From VAXT01 sp963850415 (GTDB taxonomy: Bacteria > Actinomycetota > Thermoleophilia > Gaiellales > Gaiellaceae): 64,000 nt of DNA. A program made the translations under genes and the position numbers. The stretch lies in assembly GCA_963850415.1 (NCBI GenBank), contig CAWKLE010000003.1, forward strand, positions 992,001 to 1,056,000, written 5' to 3'. Under the pieces are notes generated by a model. That model was not told the origin of the DNA and did not search any database. It saw nothing but the letters and a program-made list of their open reading frames with translations. This document shows positions 17,593 through 24,953 of the stretch, piece after piece. Position 1 is the stretch's first letter. Each line of letters starts with the position of its first letter.

Positions 17593-17683
17593 GATGACCT
17601 CCCTGCTCGCTTGCCCTTCGCACGCTACCCGCTCCGGACCGGTGCTCCGTGATCCGGCCGAGCAGTCAATATCTCGTCGAGGC

Positions 17684-18415
17684 ATGAGCGCATCGGCTGA
17701 GGACACCTCGAAGTACGACTCGCTGCTCGCCACGGGTGAGCGCGTCCTGCTCGTCCGGCAGCGCCACTGGCTGACGTTCCTCGAGGCGGGGCGGTGGTTC
17801 GTGCTCGCGCTCGTGATCGGGCTCGTCTCGGGGGCCCTCGACCAGGCGGTCCCGGACCACGGTGTCGCAGGGCCGATCAGCACGCTGCTCGGCTACGCGT
17901 TCTGGATCGCGCTGGCCGTCGGCCTGATCGGCCTCGTCTGGTACTTCCTCGTCTGGAGGGTCGAGCGCTATCTCGTCACGACGCGTCGTGTGATCGAGGC
18001 CGGCGGTGTCGTCAACAAGTACACGCACGACACCTCGCTGCAGGCGATCACCGACATGAACGTGGGCCACCCCTGGCTCGGCCGGATCTTCGGCTACGGG
18101 GAGATCGACCTGCTGACCGCGGCCGAGGCCGGAACGAGCAAGATTCGCTTCCTCCCGAACGCGGACGGGTTCAAGAAAGCGCTCCTCGATGCCAAGCAGG
18201 AGCACGAGCTCGAGGTTGGCGGGGGCCGCGCCATGCAGGATGCGGTCGCGGTCGCAGCCGCGGCTCAGCAGGAGCGCCCCACCGGGGGCGGCGGCATGTC
18301 GGCCGAGGAGCTGGACACCGCGCTCAGCCGCCTCGCGGACATGAGGGATCGCGGGTTGGTCACCCAGGAGGAGTTCGACCAGAAGAAGCGCGAGCTGCTC
18401 GACCGGCTCAGGTAG
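17684..18415 (+). CDS. PH-domain membrane protein with C-terminal SHOCT domain
   Basis: Start at ATG 17684 (GAGG just upstream); the ATG at 17594 lies over the start of the divergent hydrolase. The 243-residue protein has two membrane helices (~43-65 and ~76-103), then a bacterial PH (bPH_2/YdbS-like) domain with ERYLVTTRRVIEAGGVVNK and LQAITDMNVGHPWLGRIFGYGEIDL. The last ~40 residues are a SHOCT domain (LADMRDRGLVTQEEFDQKKRELLDRL). Such proteins sit at the inner face of the membrane. SHOCT domains are thought to aid oligomerisation, but the process served is unknown. Confidence 0.88.
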   Translation: MSASAEDTSKYDSLLATGERVLLVRQRHWLTFLEAGRWFVLALVIGLVSGALDQAVPDHGVAGPISTLLGYAFWIALAVGLIGLVWYFLVWRVERYLVTTRRVIEAGGVVNKYTHDTSLQAITDMNVGHPWLGRIFGYGEIDLLTAAEAGTSKIRFLPNADGFKKALLDAKQEHELEVGGGRAMQDAVAVAAAAQQERPTGGGGMSAEELDTALSRLADMRDRGLVTQEEFDQKKRELLDRLR

Positions 18416-18719
18416 GGCCTCCGACCGTCTTCGCCGTTCGATTCCGGATCGGTCCGCGCGCGATCGAGTTGATCGTGACCTTCGGCTGCGAGGACGGAGC
18501 CCGCCGTGAGCAGCGCCAGACGGCGCGAGATTTTAGAAGGGCCCACCTGAAGCGGCGGCCCCGACGACCACGCCGGCGACGGCGGCGAGCAGCGTCCCCC
18601 GGCCTGCGGTAGGGCCGCGCCTAGTAGCGCACGAGGCCCCAGGCAGGCGGCTGGCCGGTCGTCGTGAACCAGCCAGCCGGTGGTTCTCGGCTTCGCTCGT
18701 CTCCACGCTTGCGGCACGA
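18416..18719. other. 304-bp region without intact gene; possible minus-strand gene remnant
   Basis: No intact gene was found here. On the minus strand, an in-frame PPAGWFTTTGQPPAWGLVRY ends in TAG near 18621, followed in another frame by LLAAVAGVVVGAAASGGPF (18533-18605), which could be a membrane segment. The first piece loosely resembles a DUF2510 motif (PAGWY...G...RYW), with the expected Trp replaced by the stop. This is a weak hint of a decayed small membrane protein. A short GCGCC-agac-GGCGC hairpin at 18513-18526 precedes ATTTT and may terminate the upstream gene. Confidence 0.3.
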
Positions 18720-19679
18720 TTGCACCACGAAGTGGAACCCGCAGGACGAGAGCCCGGGCAGGACACCGTGGAGCCGGAGCCGGCGTCGCGCATCGAGAAG
18801 ACGCGCCAGTGGGCGGCTGCCAGGCGAGAGGACGCCGAGCGGCTCGCCGAGCGCGCGCAGGGCGAGCGGAGCCGGCATCGCTCGGTCGACGCGATCTTCG
18901 AGATGGTCGACCGGGACAGCGAGGTCGGCGGTGGGATCATCGCGGGCGCCCTCGCCTACCGGCTCTTCATCTGGCTGCTGCCGCTCGCGCTCGTCATCGT
19001 CGCGGGCCTCGGCATCGCCGCGGACGCCAACTCGGAGTCTCCCGAGGCGGCCGCCAAGTCGCTCGGCGTGGAGGGCCTGATCACGAGCTCGATCGCCAAC
19101 GCAGCCGACAGCCCGAACCGCTGGTACGCGCTTCTGATCGGTGTTCCGGTGCTGGTCTGGGCGACGCGGAGCGTGCTCCGGGTGCTGATCGGAGCGCACA
19201 GGTTGGTCTGGACCGACGATCGGAGCCGTGCGCCGAAGCCGAAGCTCGTCGCATCGCTGAGGCTCCTCGTCCTGCTCATCGGCTTCGGAGTCGTGTCGGC
19301 AGCCGCCAGTGCGGCCCGGGCCTGGGCGCCCGGCCCCGGTTTGCTTCTGACGCTGATCGCGCTCGTGTTCTACGCGGGGCTGTGGCTGCTGATCACGCTC
19401 CGGCTTCCGCACCAGGAGACCGACTGGACGGCGCTCCTCCCGGGCGCGCTGGTCTTCGGGATCGGCGTCGAGGCGCTCCAGGTCGTGATCGCCTACTTCA
19501 TCACGCCGTACGCGATCGCCAAGCAGGGGACGTACGGGGCGCTGGGAGTCGCCGCGGGGTTGCTCGTCGGCCTCTTCCTGGTCAGCAGGCTGGTCGTCGC
19601 CGCGGCGGTCGTCAACGCGACCCTCTGGGAACGGACCGCGCGTGCGGGCTCGACGCCGCACTCTCACATGTCTGACTGA
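18720..19679 (+). CDS. YihY/BrkB-family inner-membrane protein
   Basis: The open frame runs from TTG 18720; GTG 18732 and GTG 18768 (with CAGGA just upstream) are other possible starts. After a charged N-terminus (~1-70, rich in Arg and Glu) comes GGGIIAGALAYRLFIWLLPLALVIVAG, the usual opening of BrkB proteins. About six hydrophobic helices follow, with LLPGALVFGIGVEALQVVIAYFITPYAIAK and YGALGVAAGLLVGLFLVSRLV as conserved family blocks. BrkB/YihY proteins are integral membrane proteins of uncertain role, formerly misnamed ribonuclease BN. A second transcription unit starts after the operator at 19723. Confidence 0.85.
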   Translation: MHHEVEPAGREPGQDTVEPEPASRIEKTRQWAAARREDAERLAERAQGERSRHRSVDAIFEMVDRDSEVGGGIIAGALAYRLFIWLLPLALVIVAGLGIAADANSESPEAAAKSLGVEGLITSSIANAADSPNRWYALLIGVPVLVWATRSVLRVLIGAHRLVWTDDRSRAPKPKLVASLRLLVLLIGFGVVSAAASAARAWAPGPGLLLTLIALVFYAGLWLLITLRLPHQETDWTALLPGALVFGIGVEALQVVIAYFITPYAIAKQGTYGALGVAAGLLVGLFLVSRLVVAAAVVNATLWERTARAGSTPHSHMSD

Positions 19680-19722
19680 CGCGGATCGCAAGGAGCGCCG
19701 ATGAATTCTTGGGGCGCTGCCG

Positions 19723-19749
19723 GTCTCTACTGCGTACGGATCCGTAAGC
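19723..19749. promoter_or_regulatory. Palindromic operator, copy 1
   Basis: A 12-bp perfect palindrome TACGGATCCGTA (19735-19746) sits inside a longer conserved block that begins GTCTCTAC and ends GTAAGC. The same block, with one mismatch in 27 bases, recurs at 20374-20400. It lies 39 bp upstream of the FMN-protein gene. Length and symmetry suit a TetR-type repressor; no such gene is in the window. Confidence 0.6.
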
Positions 19750-19787
19750 GCGGGGCCGCTGAGACCCCGGATCGAAAGGAGCCCTCG

Positions 19788-20309
19788 ATGAGGCAGCCAG
19801 TGACTGAGCTCGACGCGCGCTTCAGCGACCGGGCCGCGGTCGCGACCGATTGGGACCAGACGCGCCGGGCGCTCGAAGACGCCGAGTTGTTCTGGATCGC
19901 GACCGTCCGAGCGGACGGTCGGCCCCATGTGACGCCGCTCGTCGCTGTCTGGCTCGAGGACGCGATCTATTTCGCGACCGGCTTCGGCGAGCAGAAGGCC
20001 GTGAACCTGAGAACCAACCAGAACGTGATCCTGCTGACCGGTTGCAACGAATGGGAGCGCGGACTCGACGTCGTGGTCGAGGGCGAGGCCGTCCAGGTGA
20101 TACAGGAGAGCGTCCTCAACCGGCTCGCAGAGGCGTGGGAGACGAAGTGGGACGGCCGCTGGCATTACGAGGTGCACAACGGCGGCTTCCGGCACGAGGC
20201 AAACGCCGACGCGGTCCTCGTGTTCTCGGTGAAGTCCACCAAGGTGCTCGCGTTCGCCAAGGGCACCTTCGGCCAGACGCGCCACCGGTTCGATCAGGAA
20301 CAGCCCTGA
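19788..20309 (+). CDS. Pyridoxamine 5'-phosphate oxidase-like FMN protein
   Basis: AAAGGAG lies about seven bases before ATG 19788, so this start is chosen over ATG 19701, which would translate the operator. The 173-residue protein has the split-barrel pattern of the general-stress FMN/F420-binding group: FWIATVRADGRPHVTPLVAVWLEDAIYFATGFGEQK, then NLRTNQNVILLTGCNEWERGLDVVVEGEAVQV. Related proteins reduce quinones or nitro compounds with F420 or FMN. The shared operator implies induction together with the S51 peptidase downstream. Confidence 0.85.
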   Translation: MRQPVTELDARFSDRAAVATDWDQTRRALEDAELFWIATVRADGRPHVTPLVAVWLEDAIYFATGFGEQKAVNLRTNQNVILLTGCNEWERGLDVVVEGEAVQVIQESVLNRLAEAWETKWDGRWHYEVHNGGFRHEANADAVLVFSVKSTKVLAFAKGTFGQTRHRFDQEQP

Positions 20310-20373
20310 CCTGGGCGAGTCGTGTGCGCCAGTGATCTGGCCGGAACCGATGAGTTTTCGCTGGCCACCGCGT

Positions 20374-20400
20374 CTCTACCGCGTACGGATCCGTAAGCAC
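20374..20400. promoter_or_regulatory. Palindromic operator, copy 2
   Basis: The second copy of the block at 19723-19749, identical except for one base outside the palindrome (T19731 corresponds to C20382). TACGGATCCGTA is at 20386-20397. It lies 42 bp before the S51 peptidase start. Confidence 0.6.
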
Positions 20401-20441
20401 CCAGGACGTGCTCGCCCACACCAACGAATTCGGGAGGCAAC

Positions 20442-21110
20442 TTGAAGCTTCTTCTTACGTCCGCCGGCATCAAGAACGCGAGCATCCACGCTGAACTGGT
20501 CGAACTGCTGGGCAAGCCGACCGCCGAGTGCGACGCCCTCTGCATTCCCACGGGGTTGTACGGGCATCCCATGGCAGGTCCTCGCCAGGCGTGGCAGTGC
20601 ATCAGCGGGCGGGAGACTGGCACTCCCACGGTCGGACTTGGCTGGAAGTCCATGGGAGTACTGGAGCTCACCGCCCTGCCGAGCCTCGACGCGGAGCGCT
20701 GGGTCCCGCTGGTCCGAGAGACTGACGTCCTGCTCGTCGAGGGCGGTGATGCGACGTACCTGTGCCACTGGATGCGGGCGTCCGGCTTGGCAGACCTTCT
20801 GCCGTCGCTGCCCGAGACGGTCTGGGTCGGGGTGAGCGCCGGAAGCATGGTCATGACCCCCCGGGTCGGTGACTCCTTCGTGACGTGGCCGTCCGCGACA
20901 GACGACCGCACCCTAGGGATCGTCGACTTCTCGATCTTCCCGCACCTCGACAACCCTGACCTGCCGTGGAACACGATGGCCACCGCAGAAGAATGGGCGG
21001 CCGGCTTGTCAAGCCCCGCGTACGCGATCGACGACGAGACCGCCATCAAAGTGGTCGACGGCACCGTCGACATCGTCTCCGAGGGGCACTGGAAACTGCT
21101 CACGCCCTAG
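20442..21110 (+). CDS. Peptidase S51 (dipeptidase E-like)
   Basis: TTG start with GGGAGG four bases upstream; no better ATG or GTG is near. The 222-residue chain starts MKLLLTSAGIKN, the first strand of the class I glutamine amidotransferase-like fold. The nucleophile is Ser132 in GVSAGSM, and EGGDATYL before it is the conserved GG[DN] strand. FSIFPHLDNP likely supplies the catalytic His. Dipeptidase E cleaves Asp-X dipeptides; some relatives are cyanophycinases. Substrate preference is unproven. It is probably controlled with the FMN-protein gene by the twin operators. Confidence 0.88.
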   Translation: MKLLLTSAGIKNASIHAELVELLGKPTAECDALCIPTGLYGHPMAGPRQAWQCISGRETGTPTVGLGWKSMGVLELTALPSLDAERWVPLVRETDVLLVEGGDATYLCHWMRASGLADLLPSLPETVWVGVSAGSMVMTPRVGDSFVTWPSATDDRTLGIVDFSIFPHLDNPDLPWNTMATAEEWAAGLSSPAYAIDDETAIKVVDGTVDIVSEGHWKLLTP

Positions 21111-21225
21111 GACTGAGACCTGCGCGAGCGTGCCGGAACGACGCCTGACGTTCTATGGGCTAAGACATGTGGTCCATCAGCGAGATGGGCGGTGCGGCAC
21201 GCGGGTCGGAGCCGTCTGCCATTCG

Positions 21226-22215
21226 TTAGCGGTTGACGCTGGCCATCCCCGCCTCGTCGTAGCGCTCGCCGGCTGTCTGCGGAAGTTCAGCATCGATGCG
21301 CGTTAGGTCGTCTGCGGTGAGTCGGACATCGACTGCGGCGGCGTTCTGCTCGAGGTAGGTGCGGCGCTTCGTGCCGGGAATCGGCACGATGTCGTCACCC
21401 TGGGCGAGCAGCCACGCGATCGCTAGTTGCGCCGGCGTGACGCCCTTCTCAGCAGCGATTTCCTTGACCTTGTCGGCGAGGCGCAGGTTGGCCTGCAGAT
21501 TGTCGCCGGTGAAGCGCGGGCCGGTACGGCGGAAGTCGCCCTCGTCGAGCTCGTCCGGCGAAGTGAACCGCCCCGCGAGGAAGCCGCGACCGAGCGGGGA
21601 GTAAGGCACGAACCCGATGCCGAGCTCCCGACACGTCGGCAACACCTGATCCTCGGGGTCTCGCGACCACAGCGAGTACTCGGTCTGCACCGCTGCAATC
21701 GGATGAACGACGTTGGCGCGCCGGATCGTGTCGGCGGCGGCTTCGCTCAATCCGATATGGCGGATCTTGCCCTCCGTGACCAGCTCGGCCATGGCGCCGA
21801 CGGTCTCCTCGATCGGAACGTTCGGATCGACTCGGTGTTGGTAGTAGAGGTCGACGTAATCGGTGCTGAGCCGGCGAAGCGAGCCTTCGATCGAGCTACG
21901 CACGTGATCGGCGGAGCCGTCCTGCGGTCCCACACTCGACATGTCACCGGGGACGGCGCCGTCCATCCGCCGGTTGAACTTCGTCGCGATCACGTACTCG
22001 TCGCGGCGCCCCGCGACGGCACGTCCTACAAGCGACTCGTTCGTCAAAGGCCCGTATAGCTGCGCCGTATCGATGAAGTCGACGCCAAGCGCGAGCGCCC
22101 GCCGGATCGTCTCAACTCCCTCCGCCTCGTCGGTCGAGCCGTAAAAACCGGACATCCCCATACAACCCAGACCGATCGCAGACACCTCGAGATCACCAAG
22201 CTTCCGCTGAATCAT
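21226..22215 (-). CDS. Aldo/keto reductase
   Basis: A 329-residue cytosolic NADPH-dependent reductase; GGGGGAAG lies just before the ATG. The AKR catalytic tetrad is visible: Asp49 and Tyr54 (FIDTAQLYG), Lys79 (IATKF) and His127 (YYQHRVD). The C-terminal IPGTKRRTYLEQN block binds NADPH phosphate. The best family match from motifs is the AKR13/YakC-like subgroup, with openings such as GLGCMGMSGFYG. It reduces aldehydes or ketones; the natural substrate cannot be told. Genes on either side face other directions or are separately spaced, so it appears to be a single-gene unit. Confidence 0.92.
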   Translation of the reverse strand: MIQRKLGDLEVSAIGLGCMGMSGFYGSTDEAEGVETIRRALALGVDFIDTAQLYGPLTNESLVGRAVAGRRDEYVIATKFNRRMDGAVPGDMSSVGPQDGSADHVRSSIEGSLRRLSTDYVDLYYQHRVDPNVPIEETVGAMAELVTEGKIRHIGLSEAAADTIRRANVVHPIAAVQTEYSLWSRDPEDQVLPTCRELGIGFVPYSPLGRGFLAGRFTSPDELDEGDFRRTGPRFTGDNLQANLRLADKVKEIAAEKGVTPAQLAIAWLLAQGDDIVPIPGTKRRTYLEQNAAAVDVRLTADDLTRIDAELPQTAGERYDEAGMASVNR

Positions 22216-22382
22216 GCTTCCCCCCTGTTGAGCGGATCGCCCACCACACCGACCACGAGACTAGCTGCGCACCCCGTCCAGACAGGAGCGGGCAGGTGAC
22301 GTGATCGCCGGCTGCGCGAGCGTCCTCTCGCCTGGGGTCGAAATCCGGGTCAAAGTTGAAACGGTCTCGCGGTGGCCCGCGA

Positions 22383-22826
22383 TCAGCGCTGGGAGGCCAA
22401 CGCGTCGATCTTCCGCTCCAGCTCGTCGAAGCGCTTCTCCATCAGGTCGCGGTCGCTCAAGTCGTCGGCCTTCTGCACGGCGTCGCGCTCGGTTTGCGCG
22501 CGCGTGATGAAGCTGGACGTGATCAGCGCGGTCACGATCGCGATGAACGCGGTCCCCTCGAGCATGACGAACGTTCCGAGGAGCCTGCCGCTGACATCCT
22601 TCGGCGCGACGTCGCCGTAGCCGACCGTCGTCACCGTCTGGACGGCCCACCACAACCCGAGGCCGACGTTCGGAAACTCGGTGTTGTCCATGACAGTCAT
22701 CAGGAGCCCGGCGCCGACGACCACGACGAAGGTCGCCGTCACGATCACGGCCGTCGCTCCACGCAGCGTCGGCGGCTCCTGGACGAAGCGTGCAACCCGT
22801 CGCTCGACGATGTTGAAGCGGCCCAT
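22383..22826 (-). CDS. Two-helix potassium channel with C-terminal coiled coil
   Basis: A 147-residue protein with the K+ channel selectivity filter TVGYGD at residues 67-72. Hydrophobic helices flank it (about 24-45 and 83-108), giving the minimal TM1-pore-TM2 layout. The last ~38 residues are highly charged and heptad-like (DLMEKRFDELERKIDALAS), probably a coiled coil for tetramer assembly. No RCK or cyclic-nucleotide domain is attached. It is divergent from the GH25 gene, with an inverted repeat in the shared region. Confidence 0.92.
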   Translation of the reverse strand: MGRFNIVERRVARFVQEPPTLRGATAVIVTATFVVVVGAGLLMTVMDNTEFPNVGLGLWWAVQTVTTVGYGDVAPKDVSGRLLGTFVMLEGTAFIAIVTALITSSFITRAQTERDAVQKADDLSDRDLMEKRFDELERKIDALASQR

Positions 22827-22866
22827 GGCCCGAGGACATAGGAAACCAGCGGCGCCTGACGGCTTC

Positions 22867-22884
22867 CTAACAAGTCGTTGTTAG
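22867..22884. promoter_or_regulatory. Inverted repeat over GH25 promoter
   Basis: CTAACAA-gtcg-TTGTTAG is a perfect 7-bp inverted repeat. Its right arm overlaps a -10-like TAGCGT (22882-22887) that ends six bases before the GTG start of the lysozyme gene. A repressor bound here would block that promoter. Confidence 0.45.
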
Positions 22885-22893
22885 CGTGGCTCG

Positions 22894-23940
22894 GTGGGTC
22901 TGAATCGTGTCGTGCTGGCGGCGCTCACGGCCGGCCTGACGACGGCGGGAGCGGCACTCGGAGCCGGAAGCCCCCTGGCGCACCCGGAGCGCGACCACGC
23001 CGGGTCTGGCCTGGCGATGCGCCACGTTACGCCCCAGCGGGCGGCTCGGCCCGCGGGCCTGCCTGGGCTCGACGTGAGCAGTTGGCAGGGCAACGTCGGC
23101 TGGCCGACGGTGGCCGCGAACGGCGCGCGCTTCGCCTTCGTCAAGGCGACCGAGGGGACGAGCTACGTCAACCCGTACTTCACGCAGCAGTACGGCGGCG
23201 CGCACGACGTCGGGCTCGTCGCCGGGGCGTACCACTTCGGCCTGCCCGACCGGTCGACCGGCGCCGCGCAGGCGCAGTGGTTCGCGGAGAACGGGGGCGC
23301 GTGGTCCGCCGACGGCCAGACGCTGCCCGGGGCGCTCGACATCGAGTACAACCCGTACGGCGCTACCTGCTACGGCCTGAGCCAGAGCGCGATGGTCACC
23401 TGGCTGACGAGCTTCGTCACCCAGTACCAGGCGCTGACGAGCCGCTGGCCGATCATCTACTCGACGGCGAACTGGTGGCAGGCGTGCACCGGCGACTACG
23501 CGGGCTTCGGCGCAACCGACCCGCTCTGGATCGCCTGCTGGTGCCAGTCGGTCGGCCAGCTTCCCGCCGGTTGGAGCAACTACGCGTTCTGGCAGTGGAC
23601 GAACCAGCCCGTCGACTTCCCGGGCGACCAGGATGTCTTCAACGGATCGCAGGACGAGCTCGTCGCGCTCGCGAACGGCGCTCAGCCGCCTCCGCCTCAG
23701 CCACCGCCCCCGCCGCCACCTCCGCCACCGCCGGTCGTCCTGTGCCGCGTACCCCGCGTGATCGGCATGCGGCTGGCGAACGCGCGGGCCAGGATCCGTC
23801 GCGCCCACTGCGCCCCCGGCCGTGTGCGGCACGTCCACTCCAGGCGCGTGGGCCGCGTGCTCGGACAGAACCCGCGGGCGGGATCACGCCGAGCGAGCGG
23901 CGCGAGGGTCAGTCTGCTGGTCGGTCGGAAGCGGCGCTAG
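22894..23940 (+). CDS. Secreted GH25 lysozyme with polyproline linker and PASTA domain
   Basis: GTG start. The 348-residue protein begins with a signal peptide (~1-25). The GH25 muramidase domain spans ~55-255: Asp60 in LDVSSWQG, Glu87 in KATEG, and Asp149/Glu151 in LDIEYN are the active-site acids. A run of 20 mostly proline residues (~265-280) links to a C-terminal Arg-rich PASTA-type domain (281-346; RVPRVIGMRLANARARIRRAHCA and GRVLGQNPRAGSRRASGARVSLLVG). GH25 enzymes cut the MurNAc-GlcNAc bond. PASTA domains bind muropeptides or anchor to septal wall, so this is probably a growth-linked autolysin. Confidence 0.92.
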   Translation: MGLNRVVLAALTAGLTTAGAALGAGSPLAHPERDHAGSGLAMRHVTPQRAARPAGLPGLDVSSWQGNVGWPTVAANGARFAFVKATEGTSYVNPYFTQQYGGAHDVGLVAGAYHFGLPDRSTGAAQAQWFAENGGAWSADGQTLPGALDIEYNPYGATCYGLSQSAMVTWLTSFVTQYQALTSRWPIIYSTANWWQACTGDYAGFGATDPLWIACWCQSVGQLPAGWSNYAFWQWTNQPVDFPGDQDVFNGSQDELVALANGAQPPPPQPPPPPPPPPPPVVLCRVPRVIGMRLANARARIRRAHCAPGRVRHVHSRRVGRVLGQNPRAGSRRASGARVSLLVGRKRR

Positions 23941-24838
23941 CAGGCTGGCGCCGCGCGACGACGACGCCTGCGAGGCAGATCGCGCCGCCCACGATCGCGA
24001 GCCCGGGCGGCGTCTCGCCGAGCAGCAGCCAGCCGAGCAGGATCGCGATCGGCGGCACGAGGTACGTGATCGAGCCCATGCGCCCGGCGGTTGTGCGCGC
24101 GAGCGCGTAGCCCCACGTCAGGAAGCCGATCGCCATCGGCGCGATCGCGAGGTAGACCATCCAGCCGATCGACGACGCGGGCGCATCCGGCAGCTGTTGC
24201 CCGAGCGAGAAGGCGAACGGGAGGCACACGACGGCGCCGAACGTGCAGGCGAGCCAGGTCAGCATCAGCGGCGACACGCGTGCCAGCACCGGCTTCTGGA
24301 CGACGACGCCGACGGCGTAGAAGACCGCCGCCGCGAGACAGAGGAGCGCGCCCCAGCTGGCCTCGAGCCCCTGGTTCGAGGTCGCGGTCGCGATCACGAC
24401 CACACCGGCGAGCGCCACGGCGCACCCGGCGAACAGGCGCCTCGGGAAGCCTTCGTGCAGGACGAAGCCGGCCAGGACGGCGAGGATGATCGGGCCGACG
24501 TTGACGAGCATCGAGGCGGTGCCGGCGTCGACCCGCCGCTCGGCCGCGTTCAGCGCGATGTTGTAGAGCCCGAACCAGAAGAGCCCGACGAGCGCGATCG
24601 ACGCCACGTCGCGCCGCCCGGGCAGCGGCTCCCGCCTCCAGAGGAGGAGCGAGCCCAGAGCGAGGCTCGCGATCGTCAACCGGCCGAACGCGAGCGCCCC
24701 GGGCGAGAGGTGCTGGGACGCCGACCGGATGCCGACGAACGCCGAGGCCCAGAGCGTGACGGTGACGAGCCCGGCGCCGAGCGCGAGCAGCCGTTCGCGG
24801 TCGGCGGGCACATGAGCTGTCGTCTCCAACGTGGCCAT
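23909..24838 (-). CDS. EamA/DMT-family transporter
   Basis: ATG 24838 (MATLETTAHV) is preferred; a longer frame from 24910 lacks an obvious site. The 309-residue protein has ten hydrophobic segments in two five-helix EamA repeats. Typical blocks are LWASAFVGIRSASQHLSPGALAFGRL, ERRVDAGTASMLVNVGPIILAVLA and AGRMGSITYLVPPIAILLGWLLLGE. Members export amino acids, nucleosides or other metabolites. The last 32 bp overlap the end of the GH25 gene on the opposite strand. It is divergent from the C39-like protease gene. Confidence 0.9.
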   Translation of the reverse strand: MATLETTAHVPADRERLLALGAGLVTVTLWASAFVGIRSASQHLSPGALAFGRLTIASLALGSLLLWRREPLPGRRDVASIALVGLFWFGLYNIALNAAERRVDAGTASMLVNVGPIILAVLAGFVLHEGFPRRLFAGCAVALAGVVVIATATSNQGLEASWGALLCLAAAVFYAVGVVVQKPVLARVSPLMLTWLACTFGAVVCLPFAFSLGQQLPDAPASSIGWMVYLAIAPMAIGFLTWGYALARTTAGRMGSITYLVPPIAILLGWLLLGETPPGLAIVGGAICLAGVVVARRQPASAASDRPAD

Positions 24839-24941
24839 CTCTGAAGAGAACGCGGCGAAGCGTCCTTTTGTGAGAAACGCCTGCGACGGCTCCCGTATGC
24901 CGACTTGCAAATCGCCCCTATGCGTTTTCGAACGAGTGCGT

Positions 24942-24947
24942 TAGGAT
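24942..24947 (+). promoter_or_regulatory. -10-like hexamer TAGGAT, leaderless start
   Basis: TAGGAT ends six bases before ATG 24954 and there is no Shine-Dalgarno. No clear -35 box is visible at the proper spacing. Confidence 0.4.
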
Positions 24948-24953
24948 CGCCCG

